Positions 33,357 through 45,985 of a DNA stretch of 64,000 bases are shown piece by piece (positions within the stretch are counted from its first letter, which is position 1; each line of letters starts with the position of its first letter). The notes under the pieces are model-generated. The model saw only the letters and a program-made list of their open reading frames with translations. It was not told the origin of the DNA and did no database searches. A program made the translations under genes and the position numbers. This stretch comes from Poa pratensis (taxonomy: Eukaryota > Streptophyta > Magnoliopsida > Poales > Poaceae): positions 10,737,417-10,801,416 of the forward strand of contig CAMZMU010000123.1 of the NCBI GenBank assembly GCA_947311845.1. Reading direction: 5' to 3'.

Positions 33357-33643
33357 GGTGACCAGAGAACGCAAGCTCTCGCTGCCACGAACTGACGGAG
33401 ACCAGCGAGCGAGGATCGGAGAGCCTTGACAAGCTGGAGATGAATTGGCGGGAACGTTTCGCTGTGCAGATCATGTTCTTGTCCTTCGATGTTACTTATA
33501 GTGATGATCAGGTGGTGTTGCCAGAACTTCTTTGTCACGGCCTTCCGGACATTCTGGAAACACGCTCGCGACAGTCGCCGGGAGCGCGCTCGATGCCAGC
33601 TGGGCCCCGTCGCCCGCACGTTTGCTCCTCGGGCTATTTTATT

Positions 33644-33656
33644 GCTCTATATACTG
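33644..33656 (-). promoter_or_regulatory. TATA-like box of ALMT gene 2
   Basis: Minus-strand CCAGTATATAGAG about 290 bases before the ATG predicts a 5' UTR of about 255 bases. It lies only about 60 bases from the edge of the Mutator-like insertion. Confidence 0.45.
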
Positions 33657-33713
33657 GTCAGCTGAGTCGCAGGACGTCGCACTCGTCGTCGCCCACACGC
33701 GCTCGGTGCAGGC

Positions 33714-36568
33714 GAATCCGACCACGTCGGAGCGCAATGCGCTCCGCACACCCCCCGTGGCTTAAGGTCCGGCCCAATAAGCATCAGCCTTTTTTTTGGC
33801 TGCTTCTTTTTTCATTCTTCTTTTTCGTATTTCCTATTTCTTTTTCGTTTTGGCTGTTTCTTTTTTCTTTCTTATTTTCTGTTTTCATTTTAAATTTTCA
33901 TTTTTTTAAAACGTTCAACTTTAAAAAATGTTCAGATTTGCAAATTGTCCACTTTTGAAAATTGTTCATATTTGAAAAATGTTCAGATTTGAAAATTTCT
34001 CAAATTTAAAAAATCGTTCAAAAATAATTTCCGTTCATAGAGTTTTTTCTATTCACTTTTTAAAAATCTTTCGAGAATAATTTCCGTTCATAGACTTTTT
34101 TCAATTCATTTCTTAAAATCATGCAAAAATCGATTTTGTTCACCGGCCTTTTCGGTTCACTTTCAAAATCGTTCAAAAATAGTTCCGTTCACCTCATCTT
34201 TTTGTTCATTTTTAAAAATCGTTCAAAAATATTTTTTGTTCACTACCTTTTTATGTTCACATTTAAAATCGTTCAAAAGTAGTTTCCGTTCACCGCCATT
34301 TTCTGTTCATTTTTTAAAATCCTTCAAAAAATAGTTTTCGTTCACCGCCATTTTCTCTTCACTTTTTAAAACCGTTCAAATGAGGTAAATGTTTTAATTA
34401 AAATATATGTTTCTTTTTCGTTTTTGGCTGTTTATTTTTTCTTTCTAATTTTATGTTTTCTTTTTAGATATTATTTAAAATTTCTTTTTTTTACTGTTCA
34501 TATTTAAAAAATGTTCAAATTTGAAAATTGTCCACTTTTGAAAATTTCTCATATTTGAAAATGTTCAGATCTGAAAATTTCTCCTTTTTCAAAAATCGTT
34601 CAAAAAATAATTTTCGTTCATACAGTTTTTCTATTCACTTTTCAAAAATCGTTCAAAAATAATTTTTATTCATAGACTTTTTTCTGTTCACTTTTTAAAA
34701 TCATTCAAAAAACAATTTCGTTCACCGGCCTTTTTGGTTCACTTTCAAAATCGTTCAAAAATAGTTTCCGTTCACCTAATATTTTGTTCATTTTTTAAAA
34801 TCGTTCAAAATAGTTTTCGTTCAGCGACCTTTTTTGTTCACTTCTAACATGTTCAAAAGTAGTTTCCGTTCACCGCCATTTTCTGTTCATTTTCTAAAAT
34901 CCTTCAAAACTAGTTTTCGTTCACCGCCATTTTCTGCTCACTTTTTAAAACCATTCAAATGAGGTAAATGTTCTAATTAAAATATATGTTTTTTTTTCAA
35001 TTTTTTGGTTGTTTCTTTCTTCTTTTCTGTTTTATCTTTAGATATTAATTTTCATTTTTTTGAAAAACATTGAAATTTAAAAAAAAAATCAGATTTGATA
35101 ATTGTCCATAATTGGAAATTGTTCATATTTGAAAAATGTTCAGATTTGAAAATTATTCATATGTCAAAAATCGTTCAAAAATAATTTCCGTTCATAGAGT
35201 TTTTTGTTCACTTTTTAAAAATTGTTCAAAAATAACTTCCGTTCATAGATTTTTTTCTGTTCACTTTTTAAAATTGTTCAAAAATCAATTTCGTTCACCG
35301 GCCTTTTCGGTTCATTTTCAAAATCGTTAAAAACTAGTTTTCGTTAACTGTCATTTTCTGTTCATTTTCAAAATCGTTCAAAAGTAGTTTTTGTTCACTG
35401 ACCTTTTTTGTTCACTTTTAAAATCGTTCAAAAATAGTTTCCGTTCACCGCCATTTTCTGTTCTTTTTTAAATTGTTCAAAAATTGTTTTCGTTCTCCTC
35501 TATTTTCTGTTCAGTTTTTAATACTGTTCAAATGAGGTTAATGTTCTAAATGAAAAAAGTTCAATTAAAATATATGTTCTTATTTTTGAAAAACCGTGTG
35601 AGTAACATAAATATTCATATTTGAAAATCATTGACATAATATAAATGTTCATGTTAAAAAATTATTCATATTTAATAAATATTAGCTCGATTGTAATAAT
35701 CAACCCTACATGATTTCCATTCCTTTTTGTATTGTTCTTTTTTACTATGATTACAGTCTGCTCCTCCATCTAAAAAAGATACAATAGATTTTTGTATTTC
35801 TATTTTTTTACCTACTTATGAATTCTTAAACATCCGCTCATATCCTAGTTTCCAAAATAAATAAAAAGAACGTTCGACTTGTATGTTCTACAAAGAAAAT
35901 CAAACGTACACTCCCTGCAAATTATAAATGCGCAGAAAGGCGACATATGTTGAAGAAGACTTACACTGAACGAAGTGTAAACACGTAGAAATCAACATTA
36001 TAAGATCTGCCTGTATATGACCGCTTAAATGGAAAAATTACAACACTAGAGTTGTGTGAAACGTTGAGATTAACCTTCTCATGAAAAGATATTTCAAACG
36101 GTCAACTGAGTGCGACGAATTTGATAAAATTCGTCTGAATGTATTCCGTACATCTGATCGAAATTGAGAAGTTACAATGGACGAAACTCGAAACCGAGCG
36201 TAGGAATGGAACCTACTTGTCGACATACATATTTTTCATGTACACTTTCTTTTGAATCAAAATATATTTGTGTATGCTAAATGGAGTAGTTTAGAAGAGG
36301 CGAGGAGAACAAAGTAAAGTTTGGGTATGCTGCGGGCCAAAAAAATGGAACGAGCACGTAACCAAGTATAGTTGAGCTCTCCCTCACCAACCAAACAAGA
36401 CCTGCATTTTTTTTCGTGCACTCTACAAAGTATAAACGCGTGGAAAGGTGCGAGCGAAACAAGAAACTAAACAAACGCGCGGAAATGTGTCAGCATGAAA
36501 AATGGGCCGAGCCCACTACCGCCAGGGTATGCGGAGCGATATTTTTCTTCCGCATGGTGCTCCCCGCG
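33714..36568 (-). mobile_element. Mutator-like element copy X2 in the ALMT gene 2 promoter
   Basis: The direct repeat GGTGCAGGC flanks it (33705-33713 and 36569-36577; 10 bases if the preceding C is counted), matching the 9-bp duplications of Mutator-type elements. Inverted ends share CGCTCCGCA.ACCC (left about 33740-33752; right, inverted, about 36525-36541) and a GGGC.GG.CC motif. Inside, in inverted order relative to X1, are an A/T-rich tract (33780-33960), TCGTTCAAAAATAATTTCCG arrays (33990-35560) and the AGGTTCCATTCC block (36030-36230). No transposase frame was seen. Confidence 0.72.
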
Positions 36569-38487
36569 GTGCAGGCTCGTGTTCGTGTCGTCGCCCAGTA
36601 TTTTAGGCCCGGCCTGCTGGGATGCAAAATTCACCGTCCTTTCCTTGCGAGAATGGACGGATGGGCCTTTTCCGAGCGAGAACACCGTACCAAATGCTAC
36701 TAGCTGGCTGCTTTTGTCGTCTCCGCAGGCCACACGCTTCTACCAAAAAACAGTACCACCGTCATTCACAGCTATGTGTCAGTGTCACCTGCGGACAACG
36801 AACGGTAAATTAGAGCATCTCCACCGACGCTCAAAACATTTTTAAAGGCCTATAGGTGTCAGACAGGAAAACCGGTCAGGTATGTGTCCAGTTTTTCCTG
36901 TCACATGGTATGTGTCCTGTTTTTCTTGTCACCGGCATGTGTTCGTTTTTTCTTCGACACCCCTAAGCGGGGCTCCAAATTTAGGTGAACCGGACAAAGT
37001 CCGGACAAGTCATCCGACAATCACTCTGCCTGTCATAGACATACGTCGGCACCAAAATTTTCCTCTCCCTCTACATTGTCGTCCTGGCCCGTAAAACCTT
37101 TCAATTTTGTTCACTCTCTTTTCACAAACCTCTCCTTCCTCCTCGTCGCTGTTGCAAACCTCGATACTTTTAAGGTCAATTATTTTAAAAAAATACCTAA
37201 TATACGAAACAATATCAACATTTATAATATATATTTCAGATAGTATGAAAATATATCTTATGATGGTTGCAGTAATATTAAAATTATATTGTAAATGTTG
37301 ATATTCGTTCTCATATATTTAGTCAAAATTACAAAGTTTTATTTTAACTAAACCCATAACGCAACGTAATTGTGAACGAAGGGAGTAATAGGATACTATC
37401 AAGTTCAGTGGTTTTTAGGCTAGGGTGTGACCTTAATTGTGGTGGCGGTGGCCCTTTTCGTGGGAGTTGGGTTTGATGTGCGTCCCCAGGGTCAGCATGT
37501 TTGTGTTGTACTAGTTGGACCGATGGCTCCACAAACGTCGTGTTGTAGAGGGTCTGTTATGTTTGCTTGGCGAAAAACATGTCGATTCGACGAGTACGCA
37601 TGGGGTGGTGTGGGTGCCGAGTGCCAACTCCCAACAGCGCCCGTCTGGCACTGTTGTCAGACCTCTATTGAGAACGTCGGTGGAGATGTTCTTAGGGCAT
37701 CTATAGCCGATCTCTATAATCTTCTATCTTGTATATCTAAATAGGAGAGACCCACTAACTTGATTTTCCAGCCCTCTCCTGCGTCCACGTCATCATTAAT
37801 TTGGGGCTAGTCTAATCTGCGCGCGCGACGAATCCTTAATGATCGAGCGGTTTCCGACAGCATGTTTTTACTAAATACGGTAAGGTGAGGCTCACGCTCG
37901 TTTCCCTTTTCGGAGAGCTGCTGACCATGTACGTACGTGTACGATTAGGACAAGGACTATTCCCTTTAGTCGCGTCCGCGCCAATGTTTCGAGCCAAGAT
38001 TTCGTTTGCACAAAATTTTCAAGGATCTGGTTAACTATTCCCTTTTTCTTGCTAAACGCGGGCCCATCCTATTCCCTTTTCGTGAACTTGCTGCGAGAAT
38101 GGCTGCACGCAAACTTTTATCGCGCGTCCGCACTGTCGGTCAAAATGAATTCCCTTTTTTGGCTAGTGATATTTTAGGGTAAAATAAAATGGGTGGGAGA
38201 TGGAAAATCCCATTTCCAACCAGTGTAATTTTTTTGAACAAAACTGTACTCTCACTTCCTACTAGTGTAAAATGTTGAACAAAAAAAATCCCATGGACGC
38301 ACAAAAAATTAAACAAAAATGAACTAGTACTTTCTACTTCGACTAATATGGCGTGGGCTATTTCGCCGATGCCACACCATGGGCACGCCCGTGCGCGGTT
38401 CGATCTCTTATGTGGTCGCCATCCCCTTTGGGACGGTCGTCACCGTCTACATCGGATTCGTTTGCTCGACCGAGGAGGACGTCGCCT
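36569..38487. other. displaced ALMT gene 2 upstream region and unassigned DNA
   Basis: From 36578 the sequence may be the original far promoter of ALMT gene 2, moved 2.86 kb by X2. 36815-37100 begins GAGCATCTCCACCGACGC, a start common in cereal Harbinger-like repeats. 37160-37388 ends in CGAAGGGAGTA and contains TATATTTAGTCAAAATTAC, a 3' half of a Stowaway element. 37690-38340 again begins GGGCATCTATAGCCG. No gene was recognised; open frames here are short. Confidence 0.4.
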
Positions 38488-39596
38488 ACCATAACCGCTG
38501 TGGGGACCTGGCGTCACGGGCTCGTCTCCTTGGCCGCGTTGCTATCACGCCGACATCCAATTACGACACGCTTACCCTAAGCCGCTGCTTCCTTGAGACG
38601 CACGGCTCGTCTTCGACTCGCCAACCATAACCGCTGTGGGGACCTGGCGTCACGGGCTCGTCTCCTTGGCCGCGTCGCTATCGCGCCGACGTCCAATTAC
38701 GACTCGCTTACCCTAAGTCGCTGCTTCCTTGAGACGCACGGCTCGTCTTTGACTCGCCAACCATAACCGCTGTGGGTACCTGGCGTCACGGGCTCGTCTC
38801 CTTGGCCGCGTCGCTATCACGCCGACGTCCAATTACGACTCGCTCACGGCTCGTCTCCGTTTCCGTCGTCGCGGTAAACCGCGCCAACGTCCACTCCCGA
38901 CTCGGCTTACCCTAAGCCGCTGCTTCCTTGAGACGCACGGCTCGTCTTCGACTCGCCAACCATAACCGCTGTGGGGACCTGGCGTCACGGGCTCGTCTCC
39001 TTGGCCGCGTCGCTACCGCGCCGACGTCCAATTACGACCCGCTTACCCTAAGTCGCTGCTTCCTTGAGACGCACGGCTCGTCTTCGACTCGCCAACCATA
39101 ACCGATGTGGGGACCTGGCGTCACGGGCTCGTCTCCTTGGCCGCGTCGCTATCGCGCCGACGTCCAATTACGACTCGCTCACGGCTCGTCTCCGTGTCCG
39201 TCGTCGCGGTAAACCGGGCCGACGTCCACTCCCGCTCGGCTTACCCTAAGCCGCTGCTTCCTTGAGACGCACGGCTCGTCTTCGACTCGCCAAATATAAC
39301 CGCTGTGGGGACCTGGCGTCACGGGCTCGTCTCCTTGGCCGCGTCGCTATCGCGCCGACGTCCAATTATGACTCGCTCACGGCTCGTCTCCGTGTCCGCC
39401 GTCGCGGTAAACCGCGCCGACGTCCACTCCCGACTCGGCTTACCCTAAGCCGCTGCTTCCTTGAGACGCACGGCTCGTCTTCGACTCGCCAACCATAACC
39501 GCTGTGGGGACCTGGCGTCACGGGCTCGTCTCCTTGGTCGCGTCGCTATCGTGCCGACGTGCAATTACGACTCGCTTACCCTAAGCCGCTGCTTCC
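38488..39596 (+). repeat. tandem array of 136- and 199-bp units, left part
   Basis: Unit starts marked by G(C/T)CGCTGCTTCC occur at 38581, 38717, 38916, 39052, 39250, 39449 and 39585, giving spacings 136, 199, 136, 198, 199, 136. The short unit has TTGAGACGCACGGCTCGTC, ACCATAACCGCTGTGGGGAC, CTGGCGTCACGGGCTCGTC and GACGTCCAATTACGACTCG. The long unit adds about 63 bases (TCCGTGTCCGTCGTCGCGG, AAACCGCGCCGACGTCC). Open frames across it are by-products. Confidence 0.93.
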
Positions 39597-40958
39597 TGAT
39601 GACCCACAAGTATAGGGGATCGCAACAGTCTTCGAGGGAAGTAAAACCCAAATTTATTGATTCGACACAAGGGGAGCCAAAGAATATTTATAAGCCTTGA
39701 CAGATGATTTGTCAGTTCAGCTGCACCTGGAAGTAGACTTGCTCGACACAGTTTATCAGTAGCAACAGTTTTATGACAGTAGCAGTAGTGAAATAATAGC
39801 AGCAGTAAAATAAAGACAGCAGTAATAATTGCAGTAGACAGCAGGATTAAAATACTGTAGGCATAGGGATGGATGAACGGGCGTTGCATGGATAAGATAA
39901 TTCATGAAATAGTCATACATAGGGCAATTGCAGATAAATAATAAGGTATCCAAGTAATAATCAATCATAGGCATGTGTTCCGTATTTAGTCGTACGTGCT
40001 CGCAATGAGAAACTTGCACAACATCTTTTGTCCTACCAGCCGTTTGCTTAAGGTGCTCCTTTTAATAAAGCACCGGAGCAAAGCATTAACACTCCGTGAA
40101 CACATGTGATCCTCACGTCGCAACCATCCCCTCCGGTTATCCCAATTTCTGTCACTTTGGGGCCTCGGGTTCCGGACAGTGACGTGTGTATACAACTTAT
40201 AGATATGATCCAAAACAATAATTATCATCATGATTCAATAACATGTTCAGATCTGAGATCATGGCACTCGGGCCCTAAGTGACAAGCATTAAGCATAATA
40301 AGTTGCAACAATGACAATAAGCACTACCGATGGATACTAGGCACCATGCCCTAACAAATCTCACAACTATTACATGAATGATCTCATCCAATCCCTACCA
40401 TCCCCTCAGCCTACAGCGGGGAATTACTCACACATGGATGGGGGAGTCATGGATGGTCGATGGAGAGGTGGCGGTGATGATGATGGCGATGATCTCCTCC
40501 AATTCCCCGTCCCGGCAGGGTGCCAGAACGGAGTTTCTGATCCCCGAAATAGGGTTTTCGATGGCGGCGGAGCTCTGGAAGTTTTCTGGAAAAAGCGTCG
40601 ATCCCCCGAAGTTTTTAGGTCAGAGGCTTTAAGTAGTCCAAAGGGGAGCGTCGGGGGCCACACAGGGTGGCCACACCACCCCTGGGCGCGGCAAGGGCCC
40701 ACCCGCCCTGGGTGCGTGTGGTGCCCCTGTGCACCCTCCTCGCTTCGTCTTCTGGCTCCGTGGGTCTTCTGGAAAAATAGAATTTCTGGAATTTTTCTGG
40801 AATTTTCCTAAAACTTTGACTTTCTGCACAAAAACAGACACCAAGGCAATTCTGCTGAAAACAGCGTTAGTCCGTGTTAGTTGCATTCAAATCACACAAA
40901 TTAGAGGAAAAACAATAGCAAAAGTGTTCGGAAAAGTAGATACGTTTTGGACGTATCA
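39597..40958 (-). repeat. 3' LTR of Gypsy element 2
   Basis: 1362 bp, matching 47630-49023 almost throughout. The main difference is a stretch of about 30 bases present only in the other LTR near 48074-48110, plus indels of one to two bases. It is followed inward by ACTCCCCCCAAGCTTAG, the polypurine tract on the minus strand. Confidence 0.93.
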
Positions 40959-42912
40959 ACTCCCCCCAAGCTTAGCTTATTGCTTGTCCTCAAGCAATTC
41001 AGTTAACAACTGAGTGCGATAAAAGAAACTTTTACGAACACATTTGCTTCATATGATGTATACATACCTACTATATGATCAAACTTAGGCAATTCATAAT
41101 AGGAACCATGCAAATAATGACACCTAGTAGTTATGCAAATCATGAAAAGATACCAAAGTACTAAGAATGAATAACATAGCATACATCTATCCACAAGAAT
41201 TGCAATGTTCGTAAAAAGATATGACAAAGTGGTATCTCGCTTGCCTTTGTTTGAAGGGCAAAACATAAATGCCAAGGCACCTCTGAAGTTCAAGTGAAGA
41301 CTAGATATAAAGATATCAAAGATAAGAGTATCATAGTTATACCTCAATTAATCGTATCTGGGACAAGCACATTACACTAAGAACGACAGTTATGCTCTCG
41401 AAGAAGTGCTCAAAGAAAGGATGGTGACTCAACATAAAAATAAAAGATTGGCCCTTCGCAGAGGGAAGCAGGGATTAACACGTGCTAGAGCTTTTTATTT
41501 TAAAAACAGAGGTAAAAATGTTTTGAGAGGTGTTTGTTAATTGTCAACGAATGGTAGCGGGTGAGAACAGTATTCTACCTGTCAAACGGACTTTTAAGAG
41601 CGGCTCCCATGAAGGACGTTATTTCTACCAGCAAGGCAGATCATCCCTCTTTCTCTTTGGTTTACACACATGCAGGTATTTCACTGTTTGTCATTGCTTA
41701 CTGATGAATCAGGGCAAAAGTGTGAAGAGAATTAAGGTTAAAGTTGTAATTAATTGGGACTGGGCACCCCGTTGCCAGCTCTTTTTGCAAAATTATTGGA
41801 TAAGCGGATGTATATGCCGCTAGTCCAGGTGTAAAAGTCCATTTGACAAATAGAATAAAGAATAACCACACTAATTCCTCATGAGCTAGTAAACATTGAC
41901 ACAAAAAGGGAAATATTTTGAAGTTTTAAAGGTAGCACATGCAAATTTACTTGGAATGGCTGAAATACCATGCATAGGAATTTTTGGTGGACTCTTTGGG
42001 ATAACTTGGTTTAAAGGATTTGGATGCACGAGCAGCATTCCCGCTCAGTACAAGTGAAGGCTAGCAATAGACTGGGAAGCGACAACCACGAGAGCGATAA
42101 CGGTCATAATCATGCTTGCGACAAAATAAAATTAACGGAGGCATAAAGATGATACTAAAACTCTGAGGCAAAATAGATCATCAAGGCTTAATTGACTTTT
42201 ATTTTCAGTCATAACATGTGTGAGCATGTGCCAAGTCGAATCAAGTGAATTATTCAGAGGAGGATACCATCCTGCCATACCGTTTTACGAATAGAACAAT
42301 GCATGTAAATATCTATATGACATGTTATTCGCTATTAGCAATTTGGTACTGACATAAGAAGACATGAACTACTAAGTAATCATTAAATAACATAACCACT
42401 ACCATGATAGCTAAGCATGTTCACATGAGTAGGTATATTTACAAAAATGAAAAACAAATAGAGTTCATACCAGCCTTTTACCACATCCGATTGTCGTAGA
42501 TCGTCATTATTGCTTTTCACTTGTGTGGCTTGAATGATGTGAAATGATAACCAAGCCCAAGTGGAACCACGAAATTTTGAACTCCTGAAACAACTATACA
42601 AAACAGCAGAAGAACAACAAATATTTTTGGGTTTTCGAATTAAAGCAAGCATAGAAAGAAACAAGCAAACAAAGCAAAATCTTTTTGGATTTTTGAATAA
42701 CAAACCGAAATGAAAAATAAAGTAAACTAGCACTACAAATTCAAAAGCAAGAGAAATAAAGGAAATATTTTTGGTCTTTTGGTGTTTTGCGAAAATGAAA
42801 TGGATACAAGAAACAAAAGAAAAGAAACAAACTAAAACATGGATATACAAAGTACCGACATGATATGAATATGATAAAATGAGTGAACTTGTCGGCATAC
42901 CTCCCCCCAAGC
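40959..42912 (-). other. non-coding 3' internal region of Gypsy element 2
   Basis: No polymerase domain and no frame over about 175 codons. AT-rich. The polypurine tract is at 40960-40975, and a second copy of CTCCCCCCAAGCTTAG lies at 42901-42916, immediately downstream of the ORF1-like frame. Confidence 0.65.
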
Positions 42913-44048
42913 TTAGGCTTTTGGCCTAAGTGGGAGACAATCATCCACATGGCCCAGAACTCCATCCAGGTGGATCATACCTAGCGTGATCATAATCAGG
43001 ATCCTGTGAAGAAGAAGGGCCTGCAGCTCCATAATCAGGATACTGGTATGAAGAGCTCGTAGTGTCGAAGGGCTGAATGAAGTCCTCCTCAGGACCTCTT
43101 CCCTCACTATCCGCATGAAGGCCATGCTCCTCCATATATGCATCAAGGTCTCCCTCCGAGAATGACCATCCTTGCCTGACATCAAGGTTAAACAAAAGAG
43201 GCGCAGGCAAACAGACTATGCGTTCATAGATTTTAGTTCTCCACCTAGTCTTCTTAACAAAAACCAATTCATAGGATAGATTATCAATGGTGGACCAGCG
43301 GAAACAAATTGGTGGCTAATCATAGAGTTAAGATCAAGTCTTTCAATGGGAAGCTGAATATCAAAATGATGTGGTCCTACACCATGCATGGCTAATAAAC
43401 GAGAAGCAATGAGACCACCACAAACCCCTCCTTTTTCACGGTTAGTGGAGAGACGAAATGCAATCATAGCTCCCAAGTTATAAGTTCTATCACATCTTAA
43501 GGCAGCAGAAAGAAATGCCAAATCATAAACAGATAATTTACTTGCATTCTTCCTAGCTAGAACACATTTGCTAATGTAGTAGGCAAAATATCGAATAGAT
43601 GGGAGTTGGATGTTTCGAATTTTACCATCCTCGGCTGTAAAATCTCTCCCTTGGCAAATCTCTGAGTAGAGGTCTTGTAAATACTTTGGTTGACCTCTAA
43701 TCCTCTCATGAGACCCCAATGTGGTACCTTAATAGCTGCACAAAAATCATGAAGAGACAAATCTACAGCTTTATTGTAGATATTATAATGAACCATGGGA
43801 GTAGGCAAATTCCAACTAAACTAAAACTTTGAACCACCGACATAGTCAGCTTTACATATTGATGTGGTTCATCAGCAACAAAGTATTCCAACCCTGCATT
43901 AGAGATTAGAGTGTTGAAATCTTGCAAGATCTGCAGCATTCATAAACTCATGGCATGGATAAATAGAGGGAAACACAGAGTCTTCACGGTTGACTCCCAT
44001 GACCTCTGATACTTCCAATTCTTCATAATTAAGTTGGTTTCCATCCAT
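42913..44048 (-). pseudogene. Athila ORF1-like retroelement protein (frame-shifted)
   Basis: The minus strand from ATG at 44048 (MDGNQLNYEELEVSEVMG) reads through blocks that continue in shifted frames: SNAGLEYFVADEPHQYVKLT, then PTPMVHYNIYNKAVDLSLHDFC, then RGQPKYLQDLYSEICQGRDFTAEDGKIRNI, IRYFAYYISKCVLARKNASKLS and GVCGGLIASRLLAMHGV, ending in a Tyr/Pro/Asp-rich tail near 42941. Order and content resemble the ATHILA ORF-1 family of plant Gypsy elements, whose function is unknown. At least three frame changes are needed, so this copy is broken. Confidence 0.6.
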
Positions 44049-44870
44049 CTTCCTTTTCTGAAATTTTAAACAAACCTCATAAAAAATGATTTTAGAGTGA
44101 TTAATTCAAGGGAAACACTAGGGAGACTTGCTAGAGGACTAAACATGCATCAAAACTAGTTAATCTAAACAAGAACAAGCATGCAAGCTCTAATAACATG
44201 TCACCTACAGTACCAAAATGCCAAAGATATAAGCAACTAAACAAAATTCTATTTGGATAATCGGAGGAGTCACATACCGGAGAGCAATTGATCCAAATTT
44301 CAGCAGCAAAGATGGGCTGAGCAAGTAGATCGAAAAATCTCGAGCAAGAGCAGCAAGAACACGAGTTTGAGCAATGGTGGTGTGTTGGTCGGGAGAGAGA
44401 AAGGAGTGGGAGAGAGATGAGAGAGTGGAGGGCCAGGTGGACCCCACACCAGGGCAGGGCGCGGCCTGCCCTCCACCGCGCCGTGGGGGCGTGTGGTGGC
44501 CTGGTGGGTCCCCCTGGTCATCCTCTGGTACTCCCACGTTCCTTTTAAAAACTAGGACTTGTAGAATTTTTTCAGAATTTTTTGAAAACTTTTATTTCTG
44601 ACATTTTCTGGGTGTTTAAACAATGAAAACTAGACAAAATGAATTTATGTAAAGACCAAGCATTACTTAACTTTGCAAATTACAGTAGCAAAACAGTAGG
44701 TAAAAACAAAGGTGAGAAAGAAAAATGTTGTTTAGCAATTTTATGCATGTAAAACATATTTGTTAACAAGGTTGATCAAGTCTTGCCACCAAATACATTT
44801 TATATGACATAAAAGAATTAAACCACATTGAACAATCATGTTACCTTAAATGGTATAGCTATAGATCCAA
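44049..44870 (-). other. spacer between ORF1-like and gag-protease regions
   Basis: About 820 bases inside element 2. Open frames at 44205-44601 on both strands are GC-rich and match nothing recognised. Confidence 0.4.
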
Positions 44871-45953
44871 TCATAAGATATTGAAGTTCTTCATGAGGTT
44901 CATATATAGGGCAATCAATACTTCCCACTTTGATACTTTTAATATTGGTAATTGTATTAACTCCAAATATTTGTCCAGCTTCTTGGGAAAATAAACAGTA
45001 TGCTCTTTGTCATTAACATGGAAAGTTACTTTTCCTTTGTTGCAATCAATAACAGCCCCTGCAGTGTTAAGAAAAGGTCTTCCAAGAATAATAGACATAT
45101 TATCATCTTCAGGCATTTCAAGCACAACAAAATCAGTTAATATCAAGCAATTATTAGCCACTTGAACAGGAACATCTTCACATATACCAACAGGAACAGC
45201 AGTAGATTTATCAGCCATTTGCAAAGATATATCAGTTGGTATCAATTTTTCCAAGTAAAGTCTCTTGTAAAGAGAAAAAGGCATAACACTCACCCCTGCA
45301 CCTAAATCACATAAGGCAGTTCTAACATAGTTATTTTTGATTGAGCAAGGAATAGTTGGTATACCTGGATCTCCAAGCTTCTTTGGAACCTTACCATTGA
45401 AAGAATAATTAGCAAGCATGGTAGAAATCTCTTCATTAGGAATCTTTCTCTTGTTAGAGACAATATCTTTCATGTACTTTGAATAGGGAGGTAACTTAAT
45501 AGCATCAGTCAAAGGAATTTGCAAAAACAAAGGTTTCATCCATTCACAAAATTTGTTATAATGTTCTTCTTCCTTAGATTTGAGTTTCTTAGTAGGAAAA
45601 GGCATTTGTTTTTGCACCCAAGGTTCTCTTTCATTACCATGTTTCTTAGCAAGAAAATCTTCTTTAGTGTACTTTTTGTTTTTAGAATGCTTTTCAGGTT
45701 CCTCTTCACTTTCCTCTTTATCAGAAGCATCATTCTTATCTTTATCATTAGCATGTTCATTACCACTCTCAGTTTCAGCATCAGAGATAGATATACTATT
45801 TGGATTATTAACATGCTCATTGTCTTTAATAGGTTCAGGAGATTCCTCAACATGTTTATGTTTCTTCTTCTTCTTTTTCTTAGAAGGAGTAGTAGTTTCA
45901 TTAACTAGTTGAGAATCTTGCTCAATTCTTTTAGGATGTCCCTCAGGATACAA
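44871..45953 (-). pseudogene. retroelement aspartic protease region of element 2
   Basis: A 360-residue frame: a Lys-rich then Asp/Glu/Ser-rich linker (residues 20-100), KLPPYSKYMKDIV and a pepsin-like domain with ALCDLGAGVSVMPFSLYKRL near residue 213 and SIILGRPFLNTAGAVIDC near 285. DLGA replaces the canonical D[ST]GA, as is common in plant gag-protease elements. The upstream gag frame joins it if one base is added near 46010-46015. It therefore represents the C-terminal part of one gag-protease polyprotein. Confidence 0.78.
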
Positions 45954-45985
45954 AGGATCCTGAGTGGAAGCACCACCTCTAGTTG

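Noticed and set aside
39064..39498. Repeated family of small Arg-rich proteins (MRRTARLRLANHNRCGD type)
   Set aside because: The sequence recurs because the satellite unit recurs; start and stop codons fall at fixed repeat positions.
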